Shown: positions 1-9,682, counted from the stretch's first letter. The stretch: 64,000 nt of DNA from Natrinema longum (GCF_017352095.1 NZ_CP071463.1:2232001-2296000); one strand, 5' to 3'. A program made the numbers and translations. Notes: a model not told the origin generated them from the sequence alone.

Positions 1-131
1 AGTTGATCGTCGAGAAACTGGCAGACGAAGCGCGAGACGCGGACCTCGCAGCCAACGGCGGCGTGCCGGACGACGACGGGGGCGATCCGGAACCCGTCTT
101 CTACGATCGACTCCTCGAGAAGTTCGAGTAA
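1..131 (+). CDS. C-terminal fragment of an unidentified protein (5' end outside window)
   Basis: An open frame enters from the left edge and ends at a TAA at 129-131. The visible 42 residues are acidic, have haloarchaeal codon choice, and end in YDRLLEKFE. No catalytic motif falls in this piece, so I cannot name the family. The final 19 bases (114-132) recur at 836-854, where they again read ...LEKFE-stop. Confidence 0.6.
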   Translation, partial: LIVEKLADEARDADLAANGGVPDDDGGDPEPVFYDRLLEKFE

Positions 132-271
132 CGCCCTGCGACGGAGCGACGAAAGACGCGCTGGTGTCGAGGTCGGTTTGACGCCACCGACGTAGTGGTC
201 CGAAACGGTGGTCTGTGCAAAAACGCGGCCACCGTGCTTTTTCCTCGGTTGTCCACACTGGGAAACGGCCG

Positions 272-694
272 TCAGTCCCCTCGCTGTGCAACGCCCATGA
301 CCGTTCGTGATACCCTGCCCCCGGCGAGTGCACAGAGCGCCGCCAGTAACGCACTGGCTGTGATCGCGAAGAGAGACCACAGCACTCCCACCACGACCGC
401 GAGAGCCAGAATGTCAAGCGATGCTGAAAGCTCTGATGCGACGAGATCCCCAGAGGACCAGACTACCGGTAAGCCACCGACGGCCCCAGTCCGAAGGCCG
501 GCACGTTTCACAGAGCCAGAGTGCGTTCCATAATATAGCCCAGACGCGAACCCGGCTACGACAACCGGACTCAAGTTGATTATCGCCGGGTCTGCTGTCA
601 GAATCAACGTGAACGGTATCGAGGCAATGCCGAGGAGTACATCCACCCTCATGTAGCGGTTTTGGAACGAGGGGGTATTACTGGTGCCATTCAT
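272..694 (-). CDS. Four-helix membrane protein, DUF5518-like
   Basis: A 140-residue protein with about four hydrophobic segments (near residues 18-34, 41-56, 68-85 and 93-130). The GLRTGAVGGLPVVW stretch and glycine-rich small helices resemble the haloarchaeal DUF5518 membrane family. That family has no known biochemical role. An internal Met (residue 15, base 652) starts right before the first helix and is an equally good start. The opposite-strand reading is arginine/serine-rich and not convincing. It stands alone, with no operon partner. Confidence 0.65.
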   Translation of the reverse strand: MNGTSNTPSFQNRYMRVDVLLGIASIPFTLILTADPAIINLSPVVVAGFASGLYYGTHSGSVKRAGLRTGAVGGLPVVWSSGDLVASELSASLDILALAVVVGVLWSLFAITASALLAALCALAGGRVSRTVMGVAQRGD

Positions 695-835
695 AGTTCT
701 GCTGAGTAATTATATCGTTCTATTGGCATGTACTTTTGTCAGTTCCATCGATGTCGCCCTCCGACTCGTCGTCGACGGCGAAGGCTCGACGGGCGCGCGT
801 ACGAACAGGGTCGAAGCCGTCGTCGAGAAGGCGCG

Positions 836-854
836 CTCGAGAAGTTCGAGTAAC
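836..854 (+). repeat. 19-base copy of the 3' end of the gene ending at 131
   Basis: Bases 836-854 match 114-132 exactly (CTCGAGAAGTTCGAGTAAC) and translate in the same relative frame to LEKFE-stop. Sequence upstream of the copy diverges at once. It may be the worn end of a duplicated gene, or chance in a CTCGAG-rich genome. Confidence 0.4.
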
Positions 855-913
855 CTTCGCGTCCCGGTGCTACGTGACTTCCCGACGGTCCCACCGATCG
901 GTCGTCGTCGCTG

Positions 914-1234
914 TCATTCGTGCCAGTCCAGAATCCGCTGTTTCCCCCACTGTTCGTCCTCGTCGCTCGACTGCCCGGTGACCTCAGTGAGCGAGTCGGC
1001 ATCCTGGTCCTCGAGGAACGCGGCGAGTTCGTCGACGTACGCCGCGACGGCCTCGAGCGTCTCCGCGTCTTGCAGCGCGAACGCCTCTTTGGTCGTATCG
1101 GGCATCCCGTCGGGTGCCACGTACGTTTCTTTCCGGGCGTAGTCGCCGATTCCTCGCAGGGTCTCCGGCGGGAGGTCGTCGAACTGCTCGCTCAAGAAGT
1201 CGGGAATCACGTCCGGTGGGGTCGGTGATGTCAT
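914..1234 (-). CDS. Small acidic conserved haloarchaeal protein
   Basis: A 106-residue soluble, very acidic protein. The N-terminal part carries PDFLSEQFDDLPPETLRGIGDYAR, a helical motif I associate with short haloarchaeal proteins of unknown function. The middle (residues 50-75) is predicted helical, and the end is an Asp/Glu/Gln-rich tail. The start lies beside an AT-rich stretch (1236-1265) shared divergently with the Orc1/Cdc6 gene. No function can be assigned. Confidence 0.6.
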   Translation of the reverse strand: MTSPTPPDVIPDFLSEQFDDLPPETLRGIGDYARKETYVAPDGMPDTTKEAFALQDAETLEAVAAYVDELAAFLEDQDADSLTEVTGQSSDEDEQWGKQRILDWHE

Positions 1235-1365
1235 CGGTATTCCCTAAATTAATATAATGTATATTGAGTCTTGTGGGCGTGTCGTATTGTAACCTATACC
1301 ATGATCGTCCGAGCGCAGAACGGGCCACCGAACCATTAAGACGCTGCGGAAGCAGGGTGAAAGTG

Positions 1366-2496
1366 ATGGGAGACGACCCCGAGGAGGGGATGTTGTCGTG
1401 GGACGAATCCGTGTTCCGCAACGAGCACGTCTTCGAAATCGACTACGTCCCCGAGACGTTCAAGCACCGCGAGGGCCAGACCCAGAGCCTGACCTACGCC
1501 TTGCGTCCGGCGGTGCGGGGGTCGCGACCGCTGAACGTCGTGGTTCGGGGACCGCCGGGCACCGGAAAGACGACGGCGATCCAGAAGCTCTTCGACGAGG
1601 TGGGGGCCCAGACGAGCGACGTTCGGACGATCCGGGTCAACTGTCAGGTCAACGCCACCCGGTACTCGGTGTTCTCGCGGCTCTTCGAGGGGACGTTCGA
1701 CTACGAACCGCCCTCGTCAGGGATCTCGTTCAAGAAACTGTTCGGCCAGATCGCCGAGAAACTCGTCGAGGAGGACAGGGTCCTCGTCGTCGCGCTCGAC
1801 GACATCAACTACCTCTTCTACGAGAACGAAGCGTCGGATACGCTCTACTCGCTGTTGCGCGCCCACGAGGAGTATCCCGGCGCGAAGATCGGCGTTATCG
1901 TGGTCTCCTCGGACCCCGCACTAGACGTGATCGACGAACTCGACTCGCGGGTCCAGAGCGTCTTCAGACCGGAGGACGTCTACTTCCCGGTCTACGACCA
2001 GCCCGAGATCGTCGACATCCTCGAGGAACGCATCACGCGCGGCTTCCACGAGGGCGTCATCGGCCGGGACACCCTCGAGTACGTCGCCGAACTCACCGCC
2101 GAGAGCGGCGATCTGCGGGTCGGCATCGACCTGTTGCGCCGCGCGGGACTCAACGCCGAGATGCGAGCCAGTCGTACCGTCGAGCGCCGGGACGTCGAGG
2201 ACGCCTACGAGAAGTCCAAGTACATCAACCTCTCGCGAAGCCTCTCCGGATTGACCGACACCGAACGGACACTGCTCGAGGTGATCGCCGAGTACGACGG
2301 CGAACAGGCAGGCGACGTCTACGAAGCGTTCCACGACCGGACCGAACTTGGCTATACACGCTACTCCGAGATCGTCAACAAACTCGATCAACTCGGGCTC
2401 ATCGACGCCGACTACGCGGACGTCGACGGCCGGGGGCGCTCGCGGTCGCTCTCCTTGTCCTACGAGAAAGAGGCGGTGTTGGACCGACTCGAGTGA
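1366..2496 (+). CDS. orc: Orc1/Cdc6-family replication initiator
   Basis: AAA+ ATPase of the archaeal Orc1/Cdc6 family, which binds origin repeats and recruits the MCM helicase. Walker A is GPPGTGKTT (residues 62-70) and Walker B is VVALDDIN (about 141-148). The FRNEHVFEIDYVPE N-terminal motif and the C-terminal winged helix (about 290-376, with YTRYSEIVNKLDQLGLI) are typical. Length is 376 residues with the ATG at 1366. The frame is open upstream to 1264, but that part is not conserved-looking. Haloarchaea carry many orc paralogs, and I see no clear origin-recognition repeats beside this one. Confidence 0.9.
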   Translation: MGDDPEEGMLSWDESVFRNEHVFEIDYVPETFKHREGQTQSLTYALRPAVRGSRPLNVVVRGPPGTGKTTAIQKLFDEVGAQTSDVRTIRVNCQVNATRYSVFSRLFEGTFDYEPPSSGISFKKLFGQIAEKLVEEDRVLVVALDDINYLFYENEASDTLYSLLRAHEEYPGAKIGVIVVSSDPALDVIDELDSRVQSVFRPEDVYFPVYDQPEIVDILEERITRGFHEGVIGRDTLEYVAELTAESGDLRVGIDLLRRAGLNAEMRASRTVERRDVEDAYEKSKYINLSRSLSGLTDTERTLLEVIAEYDGEQAGDVYEAFHDRTELGYTRYSEIVNKLDQLGLIDADYADVDGRGRSRSLSLSYEKEAVLDRLE

Positions 2497-2531
2497 TCCC
2501 CGGCCGAAGCCGATTCCGTGGCGAATCCCCT

Positions 2532-4544
2532 TCAGACGCCCCAGACGACGGTGATCCCGACTGTCGTCACGATCGCGAGCAGCAGCTGTAGCGGTCCGCC
2601 GACTTTCAGGAAGTCGGTGAATTTGTACCCGCCGGGGCCGTAGACCATCAGGTTCGTCTGGTACCCCACCGGCGTCATAAACGAGGTCGCGGAGGCGAAC
2701 ATCACCGCGAGGAGGAAGGAAAACCGTGTTGCGCCCAGGCTCCCCGCAGCGTCGACCGCGATAGGGATCATCAGGACCACCGTCGCGACCGGCGTGATGA
2801 CGTTCGCGAGCAGTCCGGTCACGATGGTAAACAGCAACAGGACCGCGACAAGCGGGAGGAACTCGGCAGTGGCGACCAGCCCACCGGCGATGACCTGCGA
2901 GCCGCCGGTCGCCTCGAGGGCGACGCCGAGGGGAATCACGCCGGCCAGCAGGAACACGATGTTCCAGGAGACGGCATCGTAGGCCTCGCTCGTCGACAGA
3001 CAGCCGGTCACGATCATGAGGAAGACCCCGGCGAACGCCGCGATGACGATAGAGACGAGACCGAGCGCGGCGGTCCCGACCACGCCGGCCATGATGGCGA
3101 GCGCGACCGGCGTCTTCGGCGACAGCGGCGCGATTTCCTCGACCCGCTCCTCGAGCAGTCGGTCGGAGGCGTCGTCGACGACGACGAGATCGCCGGTCTC
3201 GGTCACATGCTGGATCGTCTCGGGGACCGTCTGGACCAGCAGGAGGTCGCCGGCCTCGAGCGTCCGCTCCTCGAGGTTGGTTCGGAGCAGTTCGCCGTCG
3301 CGACGGATCGCGAGCACGGTCAGCTGGTAGAACTCCCGGAGATGCGTCTCCGAGAGCGTCTTCCCGACGAACGGCGACTCGAGCGGGACGATCGTCTTTG
3401 CGAGTTGCTCCTCGCCCCCGGACTCGTCGAACGTCTCCTCGGTGACCGATTCGCGATGGAGTTGCCGCAGGGTCTGGCGCTCGACGAACCGATTGACCGC
3501 CTGCAGGGTGCCGTGTACCGTGAGTACGTCGCCCTCCCGGATCCGCCGGCCCGACTCGAGCACTGCGGTCGGGTCGCCCGCCCGGACACGCTGCTGGCTC
3601 TTTGCTTTCACGTCGCTTCGTGATCCGACGGCTCTCTCGGGGTTGGTCTGCGTCTCACGCTCCGCCCCGTCGACGCCGGCCTCCGAATCGTCGTCGCCAT
3701 CGTACTCGAGTACGCGCTCGTTCGCGGCAGGTCTGTCTTCGTGGCTGCCGTCCCGACGGTGCTGGAGCACGCGCACGTCCGCGCCGATCTGCTCCTCGAA
3801 TTCCTCGACCGTGAGTCCGATCGGCGTCGAATCGGCGTCGACGCGGACCTGCGTGAGGTGGTCCTCGAGATCGAACTCCTCGACGAGATCCGCGTCGGCC
3901 GGGATCCGCGCGGGCGTCAGCCACCGGCCGACGGTCATGAGGTAGGCGAGGCCGACGACCAGAATCACGAGCCCGAGGGCCGAGAACTCGAACATGCTGA
4001 TCGGCCCCCGATCGAGCAGGGTGGCGGCGAACTCGCTCGCTAGCAGGTTCGTCGAGGTCCCGACGAGCGTCAGTGTGCCGCCGAGGATCGCCGCGTACGA
4101 GAGCGGCAAGAGCAGTTTCGACGGCGAGATTCCGGTCTCGTCGGAGAGATCGGAGATCATCGGAATGAAGATCGCGACGACCGGCGTGTTGTTGATAAAG
4201 CCCGCGATCGGCCCCGTCGTGGCGATCGTCGCCGCCAGCGCTCGGGTTTCGTCGCCGTCCGTGAACGCAGCGAGCGAGAGGCCGAGTCGCTGGACAACAC
4301 CCGTTTGCTGGATCCCCGCGCTGAGCATGTACATCGCGACGATCGTCACCGTCGCGGTGTTGGCAAAGCCCGAAATCGCCGCCCGGTGGCCCACGCCGGT
4401 CAGCGGCTCGAGTGCCGCCAGCGAGACGATGATCCCGATCGCCGTCACGTCGTTGGGGATGAGTTCGGAAACGAACAGGACGAGGGCGACGGCGATGAGA
4501 CCGAACACCACCAGCACGCCCCCCGATAGCGCCGCGCCGATCAT
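2532..4544 (-). CDS. SLC13/DASS-family permease with two RCK_C (TrkA-C) domains
   Basis: A 670-residue transporter. An N-terminal membrane half (residues 1-210) and a C-terminal membrane half (about 465-670) flank a soluble middle. The DASS substrate motifs are visible as GTSTNLL in the first half and PVGYQTN in the second. Two TrkA-C-like modules lie in the middle (about 230-345 and 375-455). An acidic linker of about 60 residues interrupts the first module. Members move dicarboxylates, sulfate or other anions with sodium; the substrate here is not readable. The gene is convergent with orc, 35 bases away. Confidence 0.88.
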   Translation of the reverse strand: MIGAALSGGVLVVFGLIAVALVLFVSELIPNDVTAIGIIVSLAALEPLTGVGHRAAISGFANTATVTIVAMYMLSAGIQQTGVVQRLGLSLAAFTDGDETRALAATIATTGPIAGFINNTPVVAIFIPMISDLSDETGISPSKLLLPLSYAAILGGTLTLVGTSTNLLASEFAATLLDRGPISMFEFSALGLVILVVGLAYLMTVGRWLTPARIPADADLVEEFDLEDHLTQVRVDADSTPIGLTVEEFEEQIGADVRVLQHRRDGSHEDRPAANERVLEYDGDDDSEAGVDGAERETQTNPERAVGSRSDVKAKSQQRVRAGDPTAVLESGRRIREGDVLTVHGTLQAVNRFVERQTLRQLHRESVTEETFDESGGEEQLAKTIVPLESPFVGKTLSETHLREFYQLTVLAIRRDGELLRTNLEERTLEAGDLLLVQTVPETIQHVTETGDLVVVDDASDRLLEERVEEIAPLSPKTPVALAIMAGVVGTAALGLVSIVIAAFAGVFLMIVTGCLSTSEAYDAVSWNIVFLLAGVIPLGVALEATGGSQVIAGGLVATAEFLPLVAVLLLFTIVTGLLANVITPVATVVLMIPIAVDAAGSLGATRFSFLLAVMFASATSFMTPVGYQTNLMVYGPGGYKFTDFLKVGGPLQLLLAIVTTVGITVVWGV

Positions 4545-4607
4545 CGTGTGCCGTCCGGTAGCCCGTCACCAGTCATACCCTCGTGTCTGTGAGCTATTGC
4601 TAAATCT

Positions 4608-4868
4608 ATGTTTCGAGAACGAGTCGCCGAGAGCGAACGCGGGCCGGTCGTCGATCGGTTCGAGCGGGACGGCTTCGACGAGTTGCTCGCGGAGGCGGCC
4701 GCCGATGCCGACGGCGTGGGGCGGTTGCCAGGCGGGCACTGTGCCGTGAGCGTCGGCGTTACGCTTGCTCGACGGTTTCGCGATAGTCTTCGACCGTTTC
4801 GATCGCCGATTCGACCTTGTCCGCGGTGGTGCCGTCCGCCCGTTCGCGGACCTGTCGGAGCGTATTGA
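4608..4868 (+). pseudogene. Short coding remnant of a possible truncated gene
   Basis: The first 45 or so codons (FRERVAESERGPVVDRFE onward, to about base 4750) have haloarchaeal codon bias and an acidic helical composition. After that the frame turns arginine/proline-rich because it runs antisense through the next gene. It looks like an N-terminal stub whose remainder was lost. I do not recognise the family. It could instead be a small intact gene with a wrongly assigned end. Confidence 0.25.
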
Positions 4869-5028
4869 GTCGCGCGTCGAGGATGGCGTGATCCGGTGCA
4901 GTATCGCCCATCACGTAGTCGGCGAACGCGTCCGTCGTTTCGCGAATATCCCCGCGAACGTCGTCGCTGTCGGCCGACTCCGCCGCCTTCTCGAGGTCGT
5001 CGCGGGCCTGCTGAAGGTGCTCCGTCAT
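4759..5028 (-). CDS. Small helical haloarchaeal protein (DUF7553-like)
   Basis: An 89-residue acidic, all-helical protein that begins MTEHLQQARDDLEKAAE. It has two heptad-like helical stretches and ends in EDYRETVEQA. It resembles short haloarchaeal proteins annotated as DUF7553; the family name is my recollection and not certain. The ATG at 5028 is preferred because the upstream extension is basic and unlike haloarchaeal protein. Function unknown. Confidence 0.6.
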   Translation of the reverse strand: MTEHLQQARDDLEKAAESADSDDVRGDIRETTDAFADYVMGDTAPDHAILDARLNTLRQVRERADGTTADKVESAIETVEDYRETVEQA

Positions 5029-5281
5029 GGGCGATACCTCGCCGACCCGATGCATAACGATTGGGCGAGCAATGGCCACGTCCGGTCGGTCCTGCGACGA
5101 CGGGGAGCGGGGATCCGATCGGCGGCTGTAGGGTCCCTCAAACCGCCGCCGCGTCGCGATATGCGCGTCCTTCCGGCGACAGGGAACGCATACACGACCG
5201 CCGCGGATCGGAAACGGAAGCACTACTCGTGAGACGAACTATCGGCTTTTTTCGACCGTGGTCCTCCGACTCGGGTGCATC

Positions 5282-6064
5282 ATGCCAGTAACACGACGAA
5301 CTGCCCTGAAGACGATGGGGATCGCAGGTGGACTGACTGCAGCGAGTGGCACCGTTCTGGCCGCCGGTGAATACGAACACGACGAGCGGCCGACCAACGA
5401 CGAGAAATCGACCGACGACACGGATCCGGCGGCCGTTCCGGGTGCGGCCATCCGGGTCGCGCACTTCTCTCCGGACGCACCGAACGTCGACGTCTACGTC
5501 GACGACGATCGCGTGCTCGCGGACGTCGCCTACGGTGACGTCTCGCCGCACCTCGAGATCGAGCCGGGAACGTACACGGTGACGATTACGGCCGCCGGCG
5601 ATCCGGAGACGGTCGCGTTCGAGGGCGACGTCACGTTCGGAGCCGCGTTCTACACCGTCGCCGCGATCGGCGAGCTCGGTGCCGAGACGTTCCAGCCGGC
5701 AGTGCTCGTGGACGCCGGGTCGGCACTCGTCCGCCTCGTTCACGCCACACCCGACGCACCCGCCGTCGACGTGTACGCCGACGGCGAGCCGGTCTTCGAA
5801 GACGTTTCGTTCACCGATTCGACGGATTACGTCGCAGTCCCCGCCGGCGCACGCACCGTCTCGGTCCGACCGGCCGGCGGTGATTCGGCGTCCGCCGTCG
5901 CGTCCTTCGACGTGACGCTCGAGCAGGGGACGGCCTACACGGCCTACGCGATCGGGTACCTCGAGCCGCCGGCGGACGCGACCGATCGAGCGTTCACCGT
6001 CGAGACGACGGTCGACGGGCCGATGGCCGACGCCGCCGGGGCCGACGACGGCAATCACGACTAG
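5282..6064 (+). CDS. Tat-exported DUF4397 domain protein
   Basis: A 260-residue secreted protein. A twin-arginine signal (RRTALK, residues 5-10, then a small hydrophobic segment ending near VLAAG) marks export in the folded state. An acidic linker leads to two DUF4397 repeats. They start at IRVAHFSPDAPNVDVYV (about residue 57) and LVRLVHATPDAPAVDVYAD (about 150). DUF4397 is a beta-sandwich fold found on microbial cell surfaces, with no known catalytic role. The C-terminus is a short Asp/Gly tail without a membrane anchor. ATG 5282 is chosen because the Tat signal starts directly after it. Confidence 0.85.
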   Translation: MPVTRRTALKTMGIAGGLTAASGTVLAAGEYEHDERPTNDEKSTDDTDPAAVPGAAIRVAHFSPDAPNVDVYVDDDRVLADVAYGDVSPHLEIEPGTYTVTITAAGDPETVAFEGDVTFGAAFYTVAAIGELGAETFQPAVLVDAGSALVRLVHATPDAPAVDVYADGEPVFEDVSFTDSTDYVAVPAGARTVSVRPAGGDSASAVASFDVTLEQGTAYTAYAIGYLEPPADATDRAFTVETTVDGPMADAAGADDGNHD

Positions 6065-6355
6065 TACCGTCCACCCGTCGACTGCAGGGTCGGCGGGGAT
6101 CAGACCGCCGGATTCGACGCGGCAGTGAGGCTGGACCACCACTAGCGGAGTCGGTACAGCCGGTTTCGCACTGTTTTCCGACGAGCGGTATCGAGGCGTC
6201 CGGAGGGCACCCCCCGCCAGGCGGCGGGTCGCGTGCCGTGTACGCGTTCCATCACAGCGTGGGGCCCGTCCAACCGATCGCGACGACGCACTCCCTCGAG
6301 GAGCGCCGATAGGATATGCGAGCGGGTCAAGTGGCTCGAACCCCTGACTCCGATA

Positions 6356-8410
6356 ATGAGTGACGCGCAAGGCCCCCTCGAGCCGGACCGTCCGGACGTC
6401 GACCGGCCGTTCGCAGTCGATGCCCCCTTCGAGCCCGCGGGCGACCAGCCGGAAGCGATCGACCAGTTGGTCGACGGGTTCCGATCGGGGATGGACAAAC
6501 AGACCCTGCTGGGCGTGACCGGATCGGGCAAGACCAACACCGTCTCGTGGGTCGTCGAGGAGATCCAGAAACCGACGCTGGTGATCGCCCACAACAAGAC
6601 GCTGGCGGCCCAGCTCTACGAGGAGTTCCGCAATCTCTTCCCGGAGAACGCAGTCGAGTACTTCGTCTCCTACTACGACTACTACCAGCCCGAGGCCTAC
6701 GTCGAGCAAAGCGACACCTACATCGACAAGGACGCCTCGGTCAACGACGAGATCGATCGCTTACGCCACTCCGCCACGCGGTCGCTGCTGACCCGCGAGG
6801 ACGTCATCGTCGTCGCCTCGGTCTCCGCCATCTACGGCCTCGGGGATCCGCGCAACTACATCGACATGTCGCTGCGCCTCGAGGTCGGCGAGGAGATCGG
6901 CCGCGACGAGTTGCTCGCGCAACTGGTCGACCTGAACTACGAGCGCAACGACGTCGATTTCACGCAGGGTACCTTCCGGGTGCGGGGCGACACGATCGAG
7001 ATCTACCCGATGTACGGCCGCTACGCCGTCCGCGTCGAACTCTGGGGCGACGAGATCGACCGCATGGTCAAGGTCGACCCCCTCGAGGGGAAAACGCAGG
7101 GCGACCAGCAGGCGGTGCTCGTCCACCCTGCAGAGCACTACTCGATCCCGGAAAACACGCTCGAGGAGGCGATGGACGAGATCCGGGACGATCTGGACTC
7201 CCGAATCTCGTACTTCGAGCGCCAGGGCGACATGATCGCCGCCCAGCGCATCGAGGAGCGGACGACGTTCGACCTCGAGATGATGCAGGAGACGGGCTAC
7301 TGCTCGGGGATCGAGAACTACTCGGTCTACCTCGCGGACCGCGAATCGGGCGAGGCCCCCTACACGCTGCTCGACTACTTCCCCGACGACTTCCTGACGG
7401 TGGTCGACGAGTCCCACGTCACGTTGCCCCAGATCCGGGGCCAGTACGCCGGCGACAAGTCCCGCAAGGACTCGCTCGTCGAGAACGGGTTCCGGCTGCC
7501 GACGGCCTACGACAACCGGCCGCTGACGTTCGAGGAGTTCGAGGAAAAGACGGACCAGACCCTCTACGTGAGCGCGACGCCTGGTGATTACGAGCGCGAG
7601 GAGAGCGATCGGATCGTCGAGCAGATCGTTCGACCCACCCACCTCGTCGACCCGGCGATCGAGGTATCCGACGCCACGGGTCAGGTCGACGACCTCATGG
7701 ACCGCATCGACGACCGCATCGAGCGCGAAGAGCGCACCCTCGTCACCACGCTCACGAAACGCATGGCCGAGGACCTGACCGAGTATCTCGAGGAAGCCGG
7801 CGTCGACGTCGCCTACATGCACGACGAGACCGACACCTTAGAGCGCCACGAGATCATTCGCTCGCTCCGATTGGGCGAGATCGACGTCCTCGTCGGGATC
7901 AACCTCCTGCGGGAGGGGCTGGACATCCCCGAGGTCTCGCTGGTCGCGATCCTCGACGCCGATCAGGAGGGCTTCCTCCGCTCGGAGACGACGCTGGTCC
8001 AGACGATGGGCCGGGCCGCCCGGAACGTCAACGGCGAGGTCGTCCTCTACGCCGACGAGCCTTCGAACGCCATGGAGTCCGCGATCGAGGAAACGAAGCG
8101 CCGCCGTCGGATTCAACAGACGTTCAACGAGGAACACGGCCTCGAGCCCACCACGATCGAGAAGGAGATCGGCGAGACGAACCTGCCGGGCAGCAAGACC
8201 GACACCAGCGAGGTCTCGGGCCGGGACCTCGAGGGCGAGGACGACGCCGCCCGCTACATCGACGAACTCGAAGCCCAGATGCAAGAGGCCGCGAGCAATC
8301 TCGAGTTCGAGCTGGCCGCCGACATCCGCGATCGGATTCGCGAGGTTCGCCAGGAGTTCGAACTCGAGGGCAGCGACGAGGGAATCGCGCCGCCGACCGA
8401 GGAGTTCTGA
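6356..8410 (+). CDS. uvrB: Excinuclease ABC subunit UvrB
   Basis: UvrB, the damage-verifying helicase-like subunit of bacterial-type nucleotide excision repair, which haloarchaea possess. Length 684 residues. Walker A GVTGSGKT is at 53-60. The beta-hairpin region [11 protein letters not shown] follows at about 103-113. The DESHVTLPQ box and helicase motif [24 protein letters not shown] are present. The C-terminal UVR coiled coil ([24 protein letters not shown]) contacts UvrA or UvrC. The frame is open upstream, but ATG 6356 begins the acidic, family-like sequence. uvrA and uvrC are not in this window. Confidence 0.97.
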   Translation: MSDAQGPLEPDRPDVDRPFAVDAPFEPAGDQPEAIDQLVDGFRSGMDKQTLLGVTGSGKTNTVSWVVEEIQKPTLVIAHNKTLAAQLYEEFRNLFPENAVEYFVSYYDYYQPEAYVEQSDTYIDKDASVNDEIDRLRHSATRSLLTREDVIVVASVSAIYGLGDPRNYIDMSLRLEVGEEIGRDELLAQLVDLNYERNDVDFTQGTFRVRGDTIEIYPMYGRYAVRVELWGDEIDRMVKVDPLEGKTQGDQQAVLVHPAEHYSIPENTLEEAMDEIRDDLDSRISYFERQGDMIAAQRIEERTTFDLEMMQETGYCSGIENYSVYLADRESGEAPYTLLDYFPDDFLTVVDESHVTLPQIRGQYAGDKSRKDSLVENGFRLPTAYDNRPLTFEEFEEKTDQTLYVSATPGDYEREESDRIVEQIVRPTHLVDPAIEVSDATGQVDDLMDRIDDRIEREERTLVTTLTKRMAEDLTEYLEEAGVDVAYMHDETDTLERHEIIRSLRLGEIDVLVGINLLREGLDIPEVSLVAILDADQEGFLRSETTLVQTMGRAARNVNGEVVLYADEPSNAMESAIEETKRRRRIQQTFNEEHGLEPTTIEKEIGETNLPGSKTDTSEVSGRDLEGEDDAARYIDELEAQMQEAASNLEFELAADIRDRIREVRQEFELEGSDEGIAPPTEEF

Positions 8411-8482
8411 TCGGCGCGTACCCCACACGGAGCGAGCGCTATCGGAGTAACAGCTAACCCTCGTCCGGCATATCCGTAGACG

Positions 8483-9253
8483 ATGGAGGTTGCCCTGCTA
8501 ACAGTCGGCGACGAACTGCTATCCGGCGACACGGTCAACACGAACGCGAACTGGGTCGCAACGCAACTGACCGACCGCGGCGTCACGGTTACGCGCATCG
8601 TCTCCGTCCCGGACGACCACGACGTCATCGTCGACCACGTCAGGCGGTACAGCGAGGCGTTCGACGGCGTCATCGTCACTGGCGGGATCGGTGGGACGCC
8701 CGACGACGTGACCATGGAGGCGGTCGCAGCCGCCTTCGACCGCGAACTGCGCGTGCCGGACGTGACCCGATCGGCCGTCGAACGTCACCTGGACGCCCTC
8801 GAGGAACGACTCCCGGACCGAGAGCTCTCGGTCGACGTCGCAGCCGAGGCCGCGATCCCGGAGCGAAGCCGACCGCTGTTGAACGACGCGGGTCTCGCAC
8901 CGGGCTGTGTTCTCGAGAACGTCTACGTCCTGCCGGGGATTCCGGACGAACTGAAGTCCATGTTCGCGACGGTCGCCGACGAGTTTACGGGCGACCGACG
9001 CTCGACGTTCCTCTACACGATCGAACCGGAGGCGAACATCGTCTGGGCGCTCGAGGACGTGATGGACCGCTTCGAGGTCACGGTCGGCTGTTATCCCGAC
9101 CGGGAGGCCGAACACAACCGGCTGAAGATCACCGCGACGGACGACGCGCAGTTGGACGGAGCGCGCGACTGGCTGGTAGACACGATCAACGCGAGCGAAA
9201 CGCCCGTCTCGCGTGACTGGGGTGGCGACGACTCCGAGACGGAGACGAGTTGA
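8483..9253 (+). CDS. Molybdopterin-binding (MoaB/Mog, CinA N-terminal) domain protein
   Basis: A 256-residue protein of the competence/damage-inducible protein A family, lacking the C-terminal amidase domain of full CinA. It opens VALLTVGDELLSGDTVNTN, the classic MoCF-domain motif. VIVTGGIGGTPDDVTMEA provides the phosphate-binding loop. LPGIPDELKSMF marks the CinA subgroup. Related full-length proteins act in NMN or ADP-ribose metabolism, but the substrate of the archaeal stand-alone form is not established. It lies 72 bases after uvrB on the same strand. Confidence 0.88.
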   Translation: MEVALLTVGDELLSGDTVNTNANWVATQLTDRGVTVTRIVSVPDDHDVIVDHVRRYSEAFDGVIVTGGIGGTPDDVTMEAVAAAFDRELRVPDVTRSAVERHLDALEERLPDRELSVDVAAEAAIPERSRPLLNDAGLAPGCVLENVYVLPGIPDELKSMFATVADEFTGDRRSTFLYTIEPEANIVWALEDVMDRFEVTVGCYPDREAEHNRLKITATDDAQLDGARDWLVDTINASETPVSRDWGGDDSETETS

Positions 9254-9369
9254 CCGTCCACTCATCCAGTAACGACTCGGTCTCGGGAGCGCCCGACGTG
9301 AGCGGTCCGAACCGACTCGAGTAGCCCTCCCTCGCCCTCCTCGATTCGTCGTCCACAGCCGTTCGCAGG

Positions 9370-9624
9370 TCACGGCACGAACGCGACACCGAACAGCGAC
9401 AGCGCGAGGACGAGCAACGATCCCGGGACGCCACCGATCGCGACGATCACCAGCACGATCGGCGTCACGGCCACCGGCAGTCCGAAGCCGAACTGTGCGA
9501 TAGCCAATACGACCAGCCCGACCACCGCGTTGACGATGAGGGGCCGAATCACCTGCAGGAGCCATCCCACGACGAGAACACCCACGAGAACGGCGACTAA
9601 CAGCAGGATCTCGAGGGTCGTCAT
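9370..9624 (-). CDS. BofA-like small membrane protein
   Basis: An 84-residue membrane protein with about three hydrophobic helices. The RPLIVNAVVGLVVL motif and the C-terminal GGVPGSLLVLALSLFGVAFVP match the pro-sigmaK processing inhibitor BofA family. In Bacillus BofA restrains an intramembrane protease. Archaea have no sigma-K, so the haloarchaeal role is unknown. ATG 9624 was chosen because the upstream extension is basic and overlaps the tRNA-Pro gene on the other strand. Confidence 0.82.
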   Translation of the reverse strand: MTTLEILLLVAVLVGVLVVGWLLQVIRPLIVNAVVGLVVLAIAQFGFGLPVAVTPIVLVIVAIGGVPGSLLVLALSLFGVAFVP

Positions 9625-9676
9625 ACTCGAGGCTACCACGTTGGTGGGCAAAACCGTTCGGATCGTAACGAAACCC

Positions 9677-9682
9677 TTTATG
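9677..9682 (+). promoter_or_regulatory. TATA-like box of tRNA-Pro
   Basis: TTTATG lies 26-31 bases before the first base of the tRNA, the usual archaeal TATA spacing for a tRNA transcribed from its own 5' end. Confidence 0.5.

Noticed and set aside
5138-6709. 523-codon minus-strand frame across the DUF4397 gene and uvrB start
   Set aside because: Mirror of the GC-rich plus-strand genes; valine/arginine-rich and no recognisable fold.
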